Positions 29,724-39,031 are shown, counted from the stretch's first letter. The stretch is DNA of 61,366 bases from Microbacterium tenebrionis (GCF_903645325.1 NZ_CAHJXQ010000013.1:1-61366); one strand, 5' to 3'. A program made the numbers and translations. Notes: generated by a model not told the origin, from the letters alone.

Positions 29724-30365
29724 ATGTACACCCCCACTTTCCAGTCCGCAGGCAACCTGCCCTCCAGCCGCTACGTGCTTCCCCAGTTCGAGGAGCGCAC
29801 CGCATACGGTTTCAAGCGTCAGGACCCGTACAACAAGCTGTTCGAGGACCGTGTGATCTTCCTCGGCGTGCAGGTCGACGACGCGTCGGCCGATGACGTC
29901 ATGGCGCAGCTGCTCGTCCTCGAGAGCCAGGACGCCGAGCGCGACATCACGATGTACATCAACTCGCCCGGTGGCTCGTTCACGGCCATGACGGCGATCT
30001 ACGACACGATGCAGTACGTCGCGCCGCAGATCCAGACCGTCGTGCTCGGTCAGGCGGCATCCGCGGCATCCGTGCTGCTCGCCGCCGGCGCACCAGGCAA
30101 GCGCCTCGCGCTCCCCAACGCCCGCGTGCTCATGCACCAGCCGGCGATGGGCGAGGCAGGTCACGGGCAGGCATCCGACATCGAGATCCAGGCCGCCGAG
30201 ATCCTGCGCATGCGCACCTGGCTCGAGGAGACCATGGCCAAGCACACCGGAAAGCCGGTCGAGCAGATCAACAAGGAGATCGACCGCGACAAGATCCTCT
30301 CGGCGCAGGAAGCGCTCGAGTACGGAGTCGTCGACCAGGTGCTGACCACGCGCAAGCGCGCGTAG
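29724..30365 (+). CDS. clpP2: ATP-dependent Clp protease proteolytic subunit 2
   Basis: A 213-residue partner of ClpP1 with a longer N-terminus ([20 protein letters not shown]). YINSPGGS gives the oxyanion site, the serine is in [14 protein letters not shown], and the His in [11 protein letters not shown]. ClpP2 carries the surface that docks ClpX in Mycobacterium. ATG 29724 follows GAGAGGA. A hairpin follows the stop. Confidence 0.95.
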   Translation: MYTPTFQSAGNLPSSRYVLPQFEERTAYGFKRQDPYNKLFEDRVIFLGVQVDDASADDVMAQLLVLESQDAERDITMYINSPGGSFTAMTAIYDTMQYVAPQIQTVVLGQAASAASVLLAAGAPGKRLALPNARVLMHQPAMGEAGHGQASDIEIQAAEILRMRTWLEETMAKHTGKPVEQINKEIDRDKILSAQEALEYGVVDQVLTTRKRA

Positions 30366-30374
30366 TCTGGGAGT

Positions 30375-30412
30375 GCAGCGGGCCGCCGGTCTTCGGGCCG
30401 GCGGCCCGCTGC
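30375..30412 (+). terminator. Terminator hairpin after clpP2
   Basis: A perfect 15-bp stem (30375-30389 with 30398-30412) and an 8-nt loop TCTTCGGG, 10 nt after the clpP2 stop. Confidence 0.75.
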
Positions 30413-30442
30413 GTTGTATCGTCCGATCTCGAAGGAGAATCC

Positions 30443-31105
30443 ATGACCGCCGATCTTGCGCGCTACTGCGACCACACGCTGCTCAAGCCCGAGGCCACCG
30501 ACGCCGATGTCCAGGCGGCGATAGCCGAAGCCGCGCAGCTGGGCGCGTACAGCGTGTGCCTGTCCCCATCGACGTTGCCGGTGACAGTGCCGAACACGCT
30601 CAAGCTCGCTGTCGTTGTGGGCTTCCCCAGCGGTAAGCATCACTCGCAGATCAAGGCGGCCGAGGCGGCACTGGCGGTCTCGCAGGGCGCCGACGAGTTG
30701 GACATGGTCATCGACATCGGTGCCGCGACGGCGGGCGAATACGACCGCGTCGAGGCCGACATCCGTGCCGTACGCGACGCCGCTCCCGCTCCGACCGTGC
30801 TCAAGGTCATCATCGAGTCCGCAGCGCTGAGCGATGAGGCGATCGTCGCCGTGTGCCGCGCCGCAGAAGCCGCCGGTGCCGACTTCGTCAAGACGTCCAC
30901 CGGGTTCCATCCCGCTGGGGGCGCCACGGTGTCGGCCGTCGAGCTGATGAGGGCGACAGTGGGTGACAGGCTCGAGGTGAAGGCTTCGGGAGGCATCCGC
31001 ACACGAGCCGCAGCGGAGGCGATGATCGCGGCTGGGGCGACGCGCTTGGGCGTGTCGAGCACCTGGGCTGTCGTCGAGGACGCCGAGACGGCAGGCGACT
31101 ACTGA
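30443..31105 (+). CDS. deoC: Deoxyribose-phosphate aldolase
   Basis: A 220-residue class I aldolase that splits deoxyribose-5-phosphate to acetaldehyde and GAP. The Schiff-base lysine is in [10 protein letters not shown] and the second lysine in [20 protein letters not shown] is also typical. ATG 30443 follows GAAGGAG. Its place between the clpP operon and clpX, after a terminator, has no obvious functional link to proteolysis. Confidence 0.95.
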   Translation: MTADLARYCDHTLLKPEATDADVQAAIAEAAQLGAYSVCLSPSTLPVTVPNTLKLAVVVGFPSGKHHSQIKAAEAALAVSQGADELDMVIDIGAATAGEYDRVEADIRAVRDAAPAPTVLKVIIESAALSDEAIVAVCRAAEAAGADFVKTSTGFHPAGGATVSAVELMRATVGDRLEVKASGGIRTRAAAEAMIAAGATRLGVSSTWAVVEDAETAGDY

Positions 31106-31158
31106 CGCGTCGCGACGGTGGTATCGCGTCGATCCACCGCAGTGTCGTAGGGAGAGGT

Positions 31159-31164
31159 TAGGCT
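31159..31164 (+). promoter_or_regulatory. -10 hexamer of clpX
   Basis: TAGGCT, about 37 nt before the clpX ATG. Confidence 0.4.
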
Positions 31165-31200
31165 CGAAGTTGTCTCTCAGACACTCCAAGGAGGATGCGC

Positions 31201-32469
31201 ATGGCCAGAATCGGTGAAAGCGCGGACCTGTTCAAGTGCTCTTTCTGCGGCAAGAGCCAGAAGCAGGTGCAGCAGCTGATCGCCGGCCCGGGTGTGTACA
31301 TCTGCGATGAGTGCGTGGAGCTGTGCAACGAGATCATCGAGGAGCGCATGGCGGAGTCCTCCGCCGAGGGCGTCGCCGACTTCGAGCTGCCCAAGCCACG
31401 GGAGATCTACGCGTTCCTCGAGGAATACGTGGTCGGTCAGGAGCAGGCCAAGCGCTCGCTGTCTGTCGCCGTCTACAACCACTACAAGCGTGTCCGCGCG
31501 CACGGCACGCTGCAGCTGGCCGAGCAGAAGGCTGAAGAGGTCGAGATCGCCAAGAGCAACATCTTGATGATCGGTCCTACCGGCTGCGGCAAGACCTACC
31601 TCGCCCAGACGCTGGCCAAGCGCCTGAACGTGCCGTTCGCCGTCGCCGACGCCACGGCCCTGACCGAGGCCGGCTACGTGGGCGAGGACGTCGAGAACAT
31701 CCTCCTCAAGCTCATCCAGGCCGCCGACTACGACGTCAAGCGCGCCGAGCAGGGCATCATCTACATCGACGAGATCGACAAGATCGCCCGCAAGTCCGAG
31801 AACCCGTCGATTACCCGCGACGTCTCGGGCGAGGGCGTGCAGCAGGCGCTGCTGAAGATCATCGAGGGCACGGTCGCCTCGGTTCCGCCGCAGGGGGGTC
31901 GCAAGCATCCGCACCAGGAGTTCCTGCAGATCGACACGTCGAACGTGCTGTTCATCGTCGCGGGCGCCTTCGCCGGCCTCGAAGACATCGTGTCCTCGCG
32001 CGTCGGCAAGCACGGCGTCGGCTTCGGCGCGCCGCTGCACGACAGGTCGAAGGACCTCGATCTGTTCAGCGAGGTGCTGCCCGAAGACCTGCACAAGTTC
32101 GGCCTGATCCCCGAGTTCATCGGGCGCCTGCCGGTTGTGGCATCCGTCACGCCGCTCGACCAGGATGCGCTGATCGATATCCTCACGGGTCCGCGCAACG
32201 CGCTCGTCAAGCAGTATCAGCGCATGTTCGAGCTCGACGGTGTCGAACTCGACTTCGACGAAGACGCGCTTCGGTCGATCGCCGACCTCGCCGTCGAGCG
32301 CAAGACGGGTGCTCGCGGCCTCCGCGCGATCCTTGAGGACGTGCTCGGCCCGATCATGTTCGAGATCCCGTCGGCGGACGACGTCAAGAAGGTTGTCGTC
32401 ACGCGCGCTTCGGTCGAAGAGGGAGAACCGCCGACGGTTGTGATGGAGCGCAAGCGCAAGAGCGCCTGA
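31201..32469 (+). CDS. clpX: Clp protease ATP-binding subunit ClpX
   Basis: A 422-residue AAA+ unfoldase for ClpP1P2. The C4 zinc-binding domain is at the N-terminus (CSFCGKS and CDECVELC), Walker A is GPTGCGKT, Walker [12 protein letters not shown], and the pore and RKH region [14 protein letters not shown] follows. ATG 31201 is chosen over ATG 31195 because AAGGAGG ends exactly at 31194 and gives 6-nt spacing only to 31201; [13 protein letters not shown] is also the family start. Confidence 0.97.
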   Translation: MARIGESADLFKCSFCGKSQKQVQQLIAGPGVYICDECVELCNEIIEERMAESSAEGVADFELPKPREIYAFLEEYVVGQEQAKRSLSVAVYNHYKRVRAHGTLQLAEQKAEEVEIAKSNILMIGPTGCGKTYLAQTLAKRLNVPFAVADATALTEAGYVGEDVENILLKLIQAADYDVKRAEQGIIYIDEIDKIARKSENPSITRDVSGEGVQQALLKIIEGTVASVPPQGGRKHPHQEFLQIDTSNVLFIVAGAFAGLEDIVSSRVGKHGVGFGAPLHDRSKDLDLFSEVLPEDLHKFGLIPEFIGRLPVVASVTPLDQDALIDILTGPRNALVKQYQRMFELDGVELDFDEDALRSIADLAVERKTGARGLRAILEDVLGPIMFEIPSADDVKKVVVTRASVEEGEPPTVVMERKRKSA

Positions 32470-32996
32470 TGTCGGAGGTCCGCCCCTGGCGGGTCGTGGA
32501 CTCCGACACCGTCGTCGCGGACCGCTGGATCCGGCTTCGGGCTGACACCTGCGTGGATGCTTCAGGGCAGACGATCGCGCCCTACTACGTGCTGGAACCT
32601 GCGGAGTGGATCTCCGTCCTCGCACTGAATCCCGAGGGCGAGGCGATCGTCCTCGAGGAGTACCGCCACGGCGCGGGCATCGTCGCGCTCGGGACGATCG
32701 GCGGAGCCGTCGAATCCGGAGAGAGCCCTCTGGATGCCGCGGCGCGGGAGCTCCGCGAGGAGACAGGTTACGAGGCGCGCGAGCTCGTCGACCTCGGTGC
32801 GACCTGGGCGAACTTCGGAAACCACACCAACCGCGTGCACCACTTCCTCGCGCGCGGCTGTGTGCTGGTCGGCGAGCAGTCGCTGGATGATACTGAGACC
32901 ATCGCCGTGCACGTACTGCCGATGGACGGGCTCGACGAGCACCTCTCGCAGAGCTACCACCAGCTGACCTGGTTCAAGGCGCTCGCCCGCCTCTGA
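32469..32996 (+). CDS. NUDIX hydrolase (ADP-ribose pyrophosphatase-like)
   Basis: A 175-residue hydrolase of nucleoside diphosphates linked to another moiety. The NUDIX box GAVESGESPLDAAARELR with EETGYE (about 79-101) is intact. The preceding VLEEYRHG and the overall size resemble ADP-ribose or GDP-sugar pyrophosphatases, but the substrate is not predictable. ATG 32469 shares one base with the clpX stop. Confidence 0.88.
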   Translation: MSEVRPWRVVDSDTVVADRWIRLRADTCVDASGQTIAPYYVLEPAEWISVLALNPEGEAIVLEEYRHGAGIVALGTIGGAVESGESPLDAAARELREETGYEARELVDLGATWANFGNHTNRVHHFLARGCVLVGEQSLDDTETIAVHVLPMDGLDEHLSQSYHQLTWFKALARL

Positions 32997-33026
32997 CCAC
33001 GCCGTCGCGCCACGAGTGCCACCCCC

Positions 33027-33113
33027 GTGCACAACTTCGGATGCGCGGGCGCGACACGCCGCCCGCAGGCCGCTCCGCACGGCGTGTCGGGTGCGGCATC
33101 CGAAGCTGTGCAC
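33027..33113. repeat. 87-bp nested palindrome between convergent genes
   Basis: Outer arms 33027-33044 and 33096-33113 are 18 bp with one mismatch (GTGCACAACTTCGGATGC and its complement). Inside, 33052-33061 and 33080-33089 are a perfect 10-bp pair. It fills most of the 152-bp gap between the convergent NUDIX and M3 peptidase genes and may end both transcripts, but the layout is that of an interspersed palindromic element. Confidence 0.8.
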
Positions 33114-33148
33114 AGGAATCGGGGCGGGATGGGGGCAAGTGCGGCGGC

Positions 33149-35197
33149 TCAGCCGAGGCCGCGGCGCTTCAGCAGCGGGGCGATCTCGGCATCCCGGCCG
33201 CGGAAGTCGCGGTACGCCTCGAGGGGGTCCTTCGAGCCGCCGACGCCCAGCAGCCGTGCGCGGAAGCGGTCGCCGTTCTCGCGTGTCAGTCCGCCGTTCT
33301 CGCGGAACCACTCCACCGTGTCGGCGTCGAGCACCTCGCTCCAGATGTACGAGTAATAGCCGGCGCTGTACCCGCCCGAGAACACATGCGCGAAATACGT
33401 CGACGAGTAACGGGTCGGCACGGCGGGGTTGTCCAGCCCGATCTCGGCGAGCGCCTCGGCTTCGAACGCGGCGACGTCGGTCACGGTGTCCGAGGCTCCC
33501 AGCCGGTGCCAGGCCTGATCCAGCCACGCGGCGGCGAGGTATTCGCTCGTGTCGTGGCCCTGGTTGAAGGTCTCCGTGGCGCGCAGGCGCTCCACGATCA
33601 CGGCATCCAGGGGCTCGCCGGTCTCGAAGTGGCGGGCGTAGTTGTCGAGAACCTCGGCCCAGAGGATCCACATCTCGTTGACCTGGCTGGGGAACTCCAC
33701 GAAGTCGCGGAACACGTTCGTCCCGGCGAAGTGCGGGTAGTTCACGGTCGCGAACAGCCCGTGAAGGGCGTGCCCGAACTCGTGGAACAGCGTGGTGACC
33801 TCGTCCAGCGTCAGAAGGGTCGGCTCGCCGTCGCCGGGCTGCGCCACGTTGAGGTTGTTCACGACGACCGGTGCCGTTCCCCGCAGCGCGGACTGGCTGA
33901 CGATCGGGTTCATCCACGCGCCGCCCCGCTTGGCGTCGCGCGTGTAGAGGTCGAGGACGTACAGGCCGAGCGCCGAACCGCCCGGGTTGAACACCTCGAA
34001 GACGCGCGCGCCGGGGTGATAGGCCACCAGGTCCGAACGCTCGGCGAACGTCACGCCGTACAGCTGCGTCGCGGCGAAGAACACCCCGTCCTGCAGCACG
34101 CGCTCGGCCTCGAACCACGGGCGCAGCGCCGCTGTGTCGATGTCGTACTGCGCCGCCCGCACCTTCTCGGTGTAGAACGCCCAGTCGTGCGCCTCGAGGG
34201 CGAAAGGCTCGGCCTCAGTCTCGTCGATGATCGCCTGCAGGGCCGCCTGCTCGGCACGGGCATTGGATGCTGCGGCGGGCGCGAGCCGCTTCAGGAGGTC
34301 GGCGACGGCATCCGGGCTCCCGGCCGTCTCATCGGCCGTCACGTACGCGGCGTGGGAGTCGTGACCGAGCAGCGCCGCCCGCTCCGCACGGAGCGCCGCG
34401 ATCTCGGTGAGGACGGTGCGATTGTCGTTCGCGGTGCCGCGTACGGCGCGCGAACGCGACGCCTCCATGATCCGCCGGCGGCTCTCGCGGTTGGTGAGCG
34501 ACGCCAGGTACGGATGCCCGGTGAACAGCGGCAGCGTAATGAGGAAGCCGCTGTCATGGCCGCGGTCGGTCGCCGCGCGTGCTGCGGCCGACAGTTCGCC
34601 CGCCGCGAGTCCATCGAGCTCGTCCGCGGTCTCGAAGTGGACCGCGAGGTCGTTCGTGTCTGCCAGCAGGTTCTTCTCGAACGTGGTCGTCAGCGTGGAG
34701 ATCTTCTGGTTCAGGGCAGTCAGGCGAGCCTTGGCGTCGTCGTCGAGCCCGGCGCCGGCGTGCGTCATCTCACGGAAGTGCCGCTCGACGAGATACCGGC
34801 TCTCGGCGTCGAGGCCGAGGGCGTCGAGCTGGTCATGCAGTGTCTTGACGCGCCAGTACAGCTGGGCATCCAGCCGGATCGCATCCTCGTGCGCGGCCAT
34901 GAGAGGTGCGAGCTGCTCGTCGATCTCCTGGATCTCGGTCGTGGCATCCGCCGAGCTGACCGTGTAGAACGCGTGCGCGACGCGTTCGAGCATCGCCCCG
35001 GCCTGCTCGAGCGGAACCATCGTGTTCCCGAAGGTCGGCATCGAGCGCACGCGCGTGATCGCGGCGATCTCCGCCCGGTGCTCATCGAAGGCGGCACGGA
35101 ATGCCGGAAGGTAGTGCTCGGGGCGTATCGCGGCGTAGTCGGGAAGCGCGTAGGGGAGGGCAGAAGGCGTCAGGAGCGGGTTCGCTGCGTCGGTCAT
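33149..35197 (-). CDS. M3-family metallopeptidase (Dcp/oligopeptidase A-like)
   Basis: A 682-residue zinc peptidase, probably cytoplasmic since there is no signal peptide. The zinc motif is FHEFGHALHG (two His and the catalytic Glu) with the third ligand in VEFPSQVNE, and the substrate-binding GGYSAGYYSYIW lies near the C-terminus. This points to peptidyl-dipeptidase Dcp or oligopeptidase A, which finish degradation of peptides. ATG 35197 has TAGGCT 6 nt upstream, so it is probably leaderless, and is divergent from the ArsR-type regulator. Confidence 0.92.
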   Translation of the reverse strand: MTDAANPLLTPSALPYALPDYAAIRPEHYLPAFRAAFDEHRAEIAAITRVRSMPTFGNTMVPLEQAGAMLERVAHAFYTVSSADATTEIQEIDEQLAPLMAAHEDAIRLDAQLYWRVKTLHDQLDALGLDAESRYLVERHFREMTHAGAGLDDDAKARLTALNQKISTLTTTFEKNLLADTNDLAVHFETADELDGLAAGELSAAARAATDRGHDSGFLITLPLFTGHPYLASLTNRESRRRIMEASRSRAVRGTANDNRTVLTEIAALRAERAALLGHDSHAAYVTADETAGSPDAVADLLKRLAPAAASNARAEQAALQAIIDETEAEPFALEAHDWAFYTEKVRAAQYDIDTAALRPWFEAERVLQDGVFFAATQLYGVTFAERSDLVAYHPGARVFEVFNPGGSALGLYVLDLYTRDAKRGGAWMNPIVSQSALRGTAPVVVNNLNVAQPGDGEPTLLTLDEVTTLFHEFGHALHGLFATVNYPHFAGTNVFRDFVEFPSQVNEMWILWAEVLDNYARHFETGEPLDAVIVERLRATETFNQGHDTSEYLAAAWLDQAWHRLGASDTVTDVAAFEAEALAEIGLDNPAVPTRYSSTYFAHVFSGGYSAGYYSYIWSEVLDADTVEWFRENGGLTRENGDRFRARLLGVGGSKDPLEAYRDFRGRDAEIAPLLKRRGLG

Positions 35198-35203
35198 CCG
35201 ACG

Positions 35204-35209
35204 AGCCTA
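35204..35209 (-). promoter_or_regulatory. Leaderless -10 of the M3 peptidase gene
   Basis: TAGGCT on the minus strand (35209-35204), 6 nt before ATG 35197, with no ribosome-binding site. Confidence 0.55.
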
Positions 35210-35229
35210 TGTCCATGACGCCGCCGTCC

Positions 35230-35273
35230 GCAAAGAAGTGGTTGCAAAGAAACGTTTGCAACGATATCTTTGC
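35230..35273. promoter_or_regulatory. Nested-dyad operator of the ArsR-type regulator
   Basis: Inner dyad GTTGCAAA (35241-35248) and TTTGCAAC (35255-35262), perfect 8-bp arms. Outer dyad GCAAAG (35230-35235) and CTTTGC (35268-35273). Both share the centre 35251.5, and the half-sites recur every 14 bp. The operator covers the -35, spacer and -10 of the regulator and sits 33 bp from the M3 peptidase start. Confidence 0.75.
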
Positions 35274-35276
35274 ATT
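35242..35276 (+). promoter_or_regulatory. Promoter of the ArsR-type regulator
   Basis: TTGCAA (35242-35247), a 17-nt spacer, TATCTT (35265-35270), 6 nt, then ATG 35277. This is a near-ideal leaderless promoter and lies wholly under the operator. Confidence 0.6.
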
Positions 35277-35912
35277 ATGACCGAGAACGAGAATGCTCCC
35301 GCCGCGAAGGAACGCCGTGTTCTGGATGCCGGAGCGCTCCGCGCCCTGTCGCACCCCCTGCGCGTGCGGATCTTCGATCTCCTCGCCAGCGAGGGGCCGC
35401 AGACGGCCAGCACGCTCGCTGACATCCTCGGCGAGTCCTCCGGTGCCACCAGCTACCACCTCCGAGCACTCGCGCGTCATGACCTCATCCGCGAGGTCGA
35501 GGGGGAGCGCTCCGGGCGCGAGCGGTGGTGGGAACGGCCTGAGGGCGGGGTCGTCTACGACTCCCGCGCCGTGGAGGGATCTCCCGCGGGCGAAGCCGCG
35601 CTCCAGGTCGTCATGACCGAGACGATGCGGCGTCGCAACGACGAGCTCATGGACTACCTCGGCCGCGGCATCAACAAGGAGACGCCGGAATGGGTCGATG
35701 CGAGCTCGTCGATGACGAGCGGCATCCCGATGACGGCGGCTCAGACGACCGAGCTCGTGAAGAAGCTCGAGGCCATCATCGACCAAGCATCCGCGACGTA
35801 CCGCGGGCAGAAGGGCGAGGGCGTCCGGCGCGTGAGCGTGCGCGCCGATGTCTTCCCGCTCACCGATCGCACCAACACCGATCGCACCAACACCGAGGAG
35901 TCGGCATCATGA
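35277..35912 (+). CDS. ArsR-type winged-helix transcriptional regulator
   Basis: A 211-residue regulator. The winged helix (about residues 18-85) has ALRALSHPLRVRIFDLLASE, the recognition helix SSGATSYHLRALARHDLI and a wing at RERWWERP. The C-terminal region is helical and resembles the HTH_20 group; no metal-binding CXC motif is present, so metal sensing is unlikely. ATG 35277 is chosen from promoter spacing; an in-frame GTG/ATG further upstream would enter the operator. A 77-residue gene follows with an ATGA overlap. Confidence 0.82.
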   Translation: MTENENAPAAKERRVLDAGALRALSHPLRVRIFDLLASEGPQTASTLADILGESSGATSYHLRALARHDLIREVEGERSGRERWWERPEGGVVYDSRAVEGSPAGEAALQVVMTETMRRRNDELMDYLGRGINKETPEWVDASSSMTSGIPMTAAQTTELVKKLEAIIDQASATYRGQKGEGVRRVSVRADVFPLTDRTNTDRTNTEESAS

Positions 35913-36142
35913 GCGCAGTCGCCATCACCCGAACCGTCGCACTGCCGCGCGGCGCGTCCGCTCTCGAACGAGGAACGATCCGCGTCGCCGACGCCGTCAC
36001 GCGCTGGGCGACCGCTCGCGCGGAGCGCCGACAGGAGCGCCACGAGGCGATGCTCGCCGCCATCCAGGCCGAGCAGACCACCAAGGCGGACCCGCGTGCC
36101 GCCGACCGGATGCTGGCGCAGATGGGCCTGTCGGGTCGCTGA
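35909..36142 (+). CDS. Small basic protein coupled to the ArsR-type gene
   Basis: 77 residues, mostly helical and rich in Arg, Ala and Glu (WATARAERRQERHEAMLAAI), ending RMLAQMGLSGR. No family recognised and no membrane segment. It overlaps the regulator stop as ATGA, so it is made with the regulator. Translated with normal codon bias, which supports a real gene. Confidence 0.6.
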   Translation: MSAVAITRTVALPRGASALERGTIRVADAVTRWATARAERRQERHEAMLAAIQAEQTTKADPRAADRMLAQMGLSGR

Positions 36143-36148
36143 GCGTCC

Positions 36149-36382
36149 TCAGTCCTGGAACGGTCGGGCGATGACCTCGCCGGATGCCGTGAGCAGGACT
36201 TCCCACCCGGCGTCCAGCTCGGCGATCGGACGCCCCTCGAGCCAGGTCAGCGTCCACCAGGGGGTCGGTCCCTGAGCCTGTCGAAGGCCCTGCGCCTCGA
36301 CCTCGGCGATCGCGGGCAGCAGCGCGGCGGGGACGGATGCCGGAGCATCCGCTCCCGCCGCCCACCGCGTGCCGAGCTGCAT
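36149..36382 (-). CDS. Small hypothetical protein downstream of valS
   Basis: 77 residues: an N-terminal MQLGTRWAAG, a hydrophobic helix, then PWWTLTWLEGRPIAELD and VLLTASGEVIA. Its ATG shares a base with the valS stop (TGATG). Codons for GLRQAQGPT at about 32-40 are an in-frame copy of a dispersed DNA repeat. No family recognised. Confidence 0.6.
   Translation of the reverse strand: MQLGTRWAAGADAPASVPAALLPAIAEVEAQGLRQAQGPTPWWTLTWLEGRPIAELDAGWEVLLTASGEVIARPFQD
36267..36290. repeat. Dispersed repeat CCTTCGACAGGCTCAGG, copy 1 (in a gene)
   Basis: Plus strand reads GGTCCCTGAGCCTGTCGAAG and continues GCCC. The 18-bp core is shared, in opposite orientation, with 43353-43376. The core has weak self-complementarity (CCTGAGCCTGTCGAAGG). 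It is translated as LRQAQGP in the small gene 36149-36382. Confidence 0.7.
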
Positions 36383-38958
36383 CAGCTCTGCTCCACGGGG
36401 GCCAGCACGATCTCGGTGACGGCGAGCTCGGAGCCCTCCACGATCTCGAGCTCGGCGATGCGGCCGACGGCGCTGAGGTCGCCTGCGGCGGCCCGCAGGG
36501 CCTCGAGCGAATCGGCAGGAGCCGTGATGACGGCGCGCGAGACCGGCGTCTTCTGCGATGCCTTCGCCTCGGTCTTGGCGCGGCGGATGCCGATGAGTGC
36601 GGCGCTGGCGGACGAGAGCACCGACGCATCGCCGCCGGCGAGTTCGCCTGCGGTCGGCCAGGCGGCGGTGTGCACCGAGCCCTCCTCGAACCAGCTCCAT
36701 GCCTCCTCGGTCGCGAAGGACACGACAGGGGCGAGCAGGCGCAGCAGCGCCGAGAGGGCGATCCGCAGCGCGAGCGCCGCAGACGGCTGACCGACATCCG
36801 TCTGGTCGTACGCGCGTTCCTTGACGAGCTCGAGGTAGTCGTCGCAGAACGTCCAGAAGAACGACTCGGTGACCTCGAGCGCCCGCGCGTGATCGAAAGC
36901 GTCGAACGCCTTCGTCGCCTCGGCCACGACCTCGTCCAGGGCGGCGAGCATCGAGGCGTCCAGGGCGTGCGTCACCTGGGCGCCGGCGGGCACGGGGAAC
37001 GACAGCACGAACTTGGCCGCGTTGAGGATCTTGATCGCCAGGCGGCGTCCGATCTTCATCTGCGTCGGGTTCTGCGGGTCGAACGCAGCATCCACGCCGA
37101 GGCGGCTGGATGCGGCCCAGTAGCGCACGGCATCCGAGCCGTGCTTCTCGAGGATGTCGGCCGGGGTGACGACGTTGCCCTTGGACTTCGACATCTTCTT
37201 GCGGTCGGGGTCGACGATGAAGCCCGAGATCGAAGCGTGCTTCCACGGCGAACGCCGGTCTTCGAGCGTCGAGCGCAGCATGGTCGAGAACAGCCATGTG
37301 CGGATGATGTCCTGCCCCTGCGGGCGCACATCGAACGGCGCCACGAGGTTCCACAGCTCCTCATCCCGCTGCCAGCCGCCGGCCAGCTGCGGGGTCAGCG
37401 ACGACGTCGCCCAGGTATCGAGGATGTCGATCTCGGCCTCGAAGCCGCCCGCGACGCCGCGCTGGTCCTCGGTGTAGCCGGTGGGAACGTCGACGGTCGG
37501 GTCGATGGGCAGCTGCTCAGCGGATGCGACGAGCACGCGGCCGTAGTCGCGCTCGCCGTTCTCGTCGAGGCCGTACCAGACCGGGATGGGTACGCCGAAG
37601 AAGCGCTGACGCGACACGAGCCAGTCGCCGGTGAGGCCGCCGACCCAGTTCTCGTAGCGGACGCGCATGAAGTCGGGGTGCCACTCCAGCTGCTTGCCGT
37701 GGGCGAGCAGCTGCTCGCGCAGCTCGCCGTCGCGGGCGCCGTTGCGGATGTACCACTGGCGCGTGGACACGATCTCGAGCGGGCGGTCGCCCTTCTCGAA
37801 GAACTTCACGGCGTGGTTGAAGGGCTTGGACACCTCCAGCAGCTCGCCGGTCTCCTCCAGCAGCTCCACCACGCGCTTCTTGGCGCTGAAGACGGTCTTG
37901 CCGGCGAGCTCCGCGTATGCGGCCTTTCCGGCATCCGACTCGATGGCGTCGGGCGCATCGGCCACCACGCGGCCGTCGAGACCCAGGATCGTGCGGATCG
38001 GCAGGTCGAGCTCGCGCCACCACACCATGTCGGTCACATCGCCGAAGGTGCAGACCATGGCGATGCCGGACCCCTTGTCCTGCTGCGCCAGGTGATGCGC
38101 GAGCACGGGAACCTCGACGTCGAACAGCGGCGTGCGCACGGTGGATCCGAAGTACGGCTGGTAGCGCTCGTCATCGGGGTGCGCGACGAGGGCCACGCAG
38201 GCCGCGAGCAGTTCGGGGCGGGTGGTCTCGATGTGGATGTCGCCCGATCCGTCGGTCTTGTGGAAGGCGAGGCGGTGGTACGCGGCCTGCTGGTCGCGAT
38301 CCTCGAGTTCGGCCTGGGCGATCGCGGAGCGGAAGTCGACGTCCCACAGGGTGGGAGCGAGCGCCTGGTACGCCTCGCCGCGCTCGTGGTTGCGGATGAA
38401 TCCGAGCTGGCTCTGGCGGATCGTCTCATCCGAGATGGTGCGGTACGTCTGCGTCCAGTCGACGCTCAGGCCGAGCTGACGGAACACGTCCTCGAACTGC
38501 TTCTCGTCCTCGACCGTGAGCTTCTCGCACAGCTCGATGAAGTTGCGGCGGCTCACCGGCTGCTGGTCGGCGGCCTTCAGGCTCTTCGCATTGCCCTCGA
38601 ACGGCGGGGTGAAGTCCGGCTCGTAGGGGAGGGTCACATCGACCCGCACGCCGTAGTAGTTCTGCACGCGGCGCTCGGTGGGAAGGCCGTTGTCGTCCCA
38701 GCCGATCGGGTAGAAGACGCTCTTTCCGCGCATGCGCTCGTAGCGGGCCTTGACGTCGGTGTGCGTGTACGAGAACACATGGCCGATGTGCAGAGACCCG
38801 GATGCCGTGGGCGGAGGCGTGTCGATCGAGTAGACCCCTTCGCGGCCCAGCTCGGCGGCGCGCAGGCGATCGAACAGGTAGGTGCCCTGCTCGGCCCAGA
38901 CGCCGTCCCACTTCGCTTCGAGACCTTCGAGTGCGGGCTTGTCGGGGATCGATGACAT
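36382..38958 (-). CDS. valS: Valyl-tRNA synthetase
   Basis: An 858-residue class I synthetase. The ATP motifs are HIGHVFSYTHTD (about residue 50) and KMSKSKGNVV; the editing domain lies between. The start is taken at 38958 (MSSIPDKPALEGLEAKWD), since AAGGAG sits 8 nt before it; an ATG 30 nt upstream is in frame but has no such site. The length without a long C-terminal coiled coil is usual in actinobacteria. Confidence 0.95.
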   Translation of the reverse strand: MSSIPDKPALEGLEAKWDGVWAEQGTYLFDRLRAAELGREGVYSIDTPPPTASGSLHIGHVFSYTHTDVKARYERMRGKSVFYPIGWDDNGLPTERRVQNYYGVRVDVTLPYEPDFTPPFEGNAKSLKAADQQPVSRRNFIELCEKLTVEDEKQFEDVFRQLGLSVDWTQTYRTISDETIRQSQLGFIRNHERGEAYQALAPTLWDVDFRSAIAQAELEDRDQQAAYHRLAFHKTDGSGDIHIETTRPELLAACVALVAHPDDERYQPYFGSTVRTPLFDVEVPVLAHHLAQQDKGSGIAMVCTFGDVTDMVWWRELDLPIRTILGLDGRVVADAPDAIESDAGKAAYAELAGKTVFSAKKRVVELLEETGELLEVSKPFNHAVKFFEKGDRPLEIVSTRQWYIRNGARDGELREQLLAHGKQLEWHPDFMRVRYENWVGGLTGDWLVSRQRFFGVPIPVWYGLDENGERDYGRVLVASAEQLPIDPTVDVPTGYTEDQRGVAGGFEAEIDILDTWATSSLTPQLAGGWQRDEELWNLVAPFDVRPQGQDIIRTWLFSTMLRSTLEDRRSPWKHASISGFIVDPDRKKMSKSKGNVVTPADILEKHGSDAVRYWAASSRLGVDAAFDPQNPTQMKIGRRLAIKILNAAKFVLSFPVPAGAQVTHALDASMLAALDEVVAEATKAFDAFDHARALEVTESFFWTFCDDYLELVKERAYDQTDVGQPSAALALRIALSALLRLLAPVVSFATEEAWSWFEEGSVHTAAWPTAGELAGGDASVLSSASAALIGIRRAKTEAKASQKTPVSRAVITAPADSLEALRAAAGDLSAVGRIAELEIVEGSELAVTEIVLAPVEQS

Positions 38959-39025
38959 GAGGGTCTCCTTGAGCGATGTATGCGGCACGGTGTGTACGTG
39001 CCTGAGTGTGTGGGTTGTGGGGACC

Positions 39026-39031
39026 AGTCTA
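39026..39031 (-). promoter_or_regulatory. -10 hexamer of valS
   Basis: TAGACT on the minus strand, about 68 nt before the valS ATG. No T-box-like element was seen in this leader. Confidence 0.4.

Noticed and set aside
31195..31200. ATG 31195 as the clpX start
   Set aside because: It directly abuts the AAGGAGG site; ATG 31201 has correct spacing and matches the conserved N-terminus.
33027..33113. CRISPR repeat
   Set aside because: It is one palindromic unit with no regular direct repeats and spacers; no cas gene is in the window.
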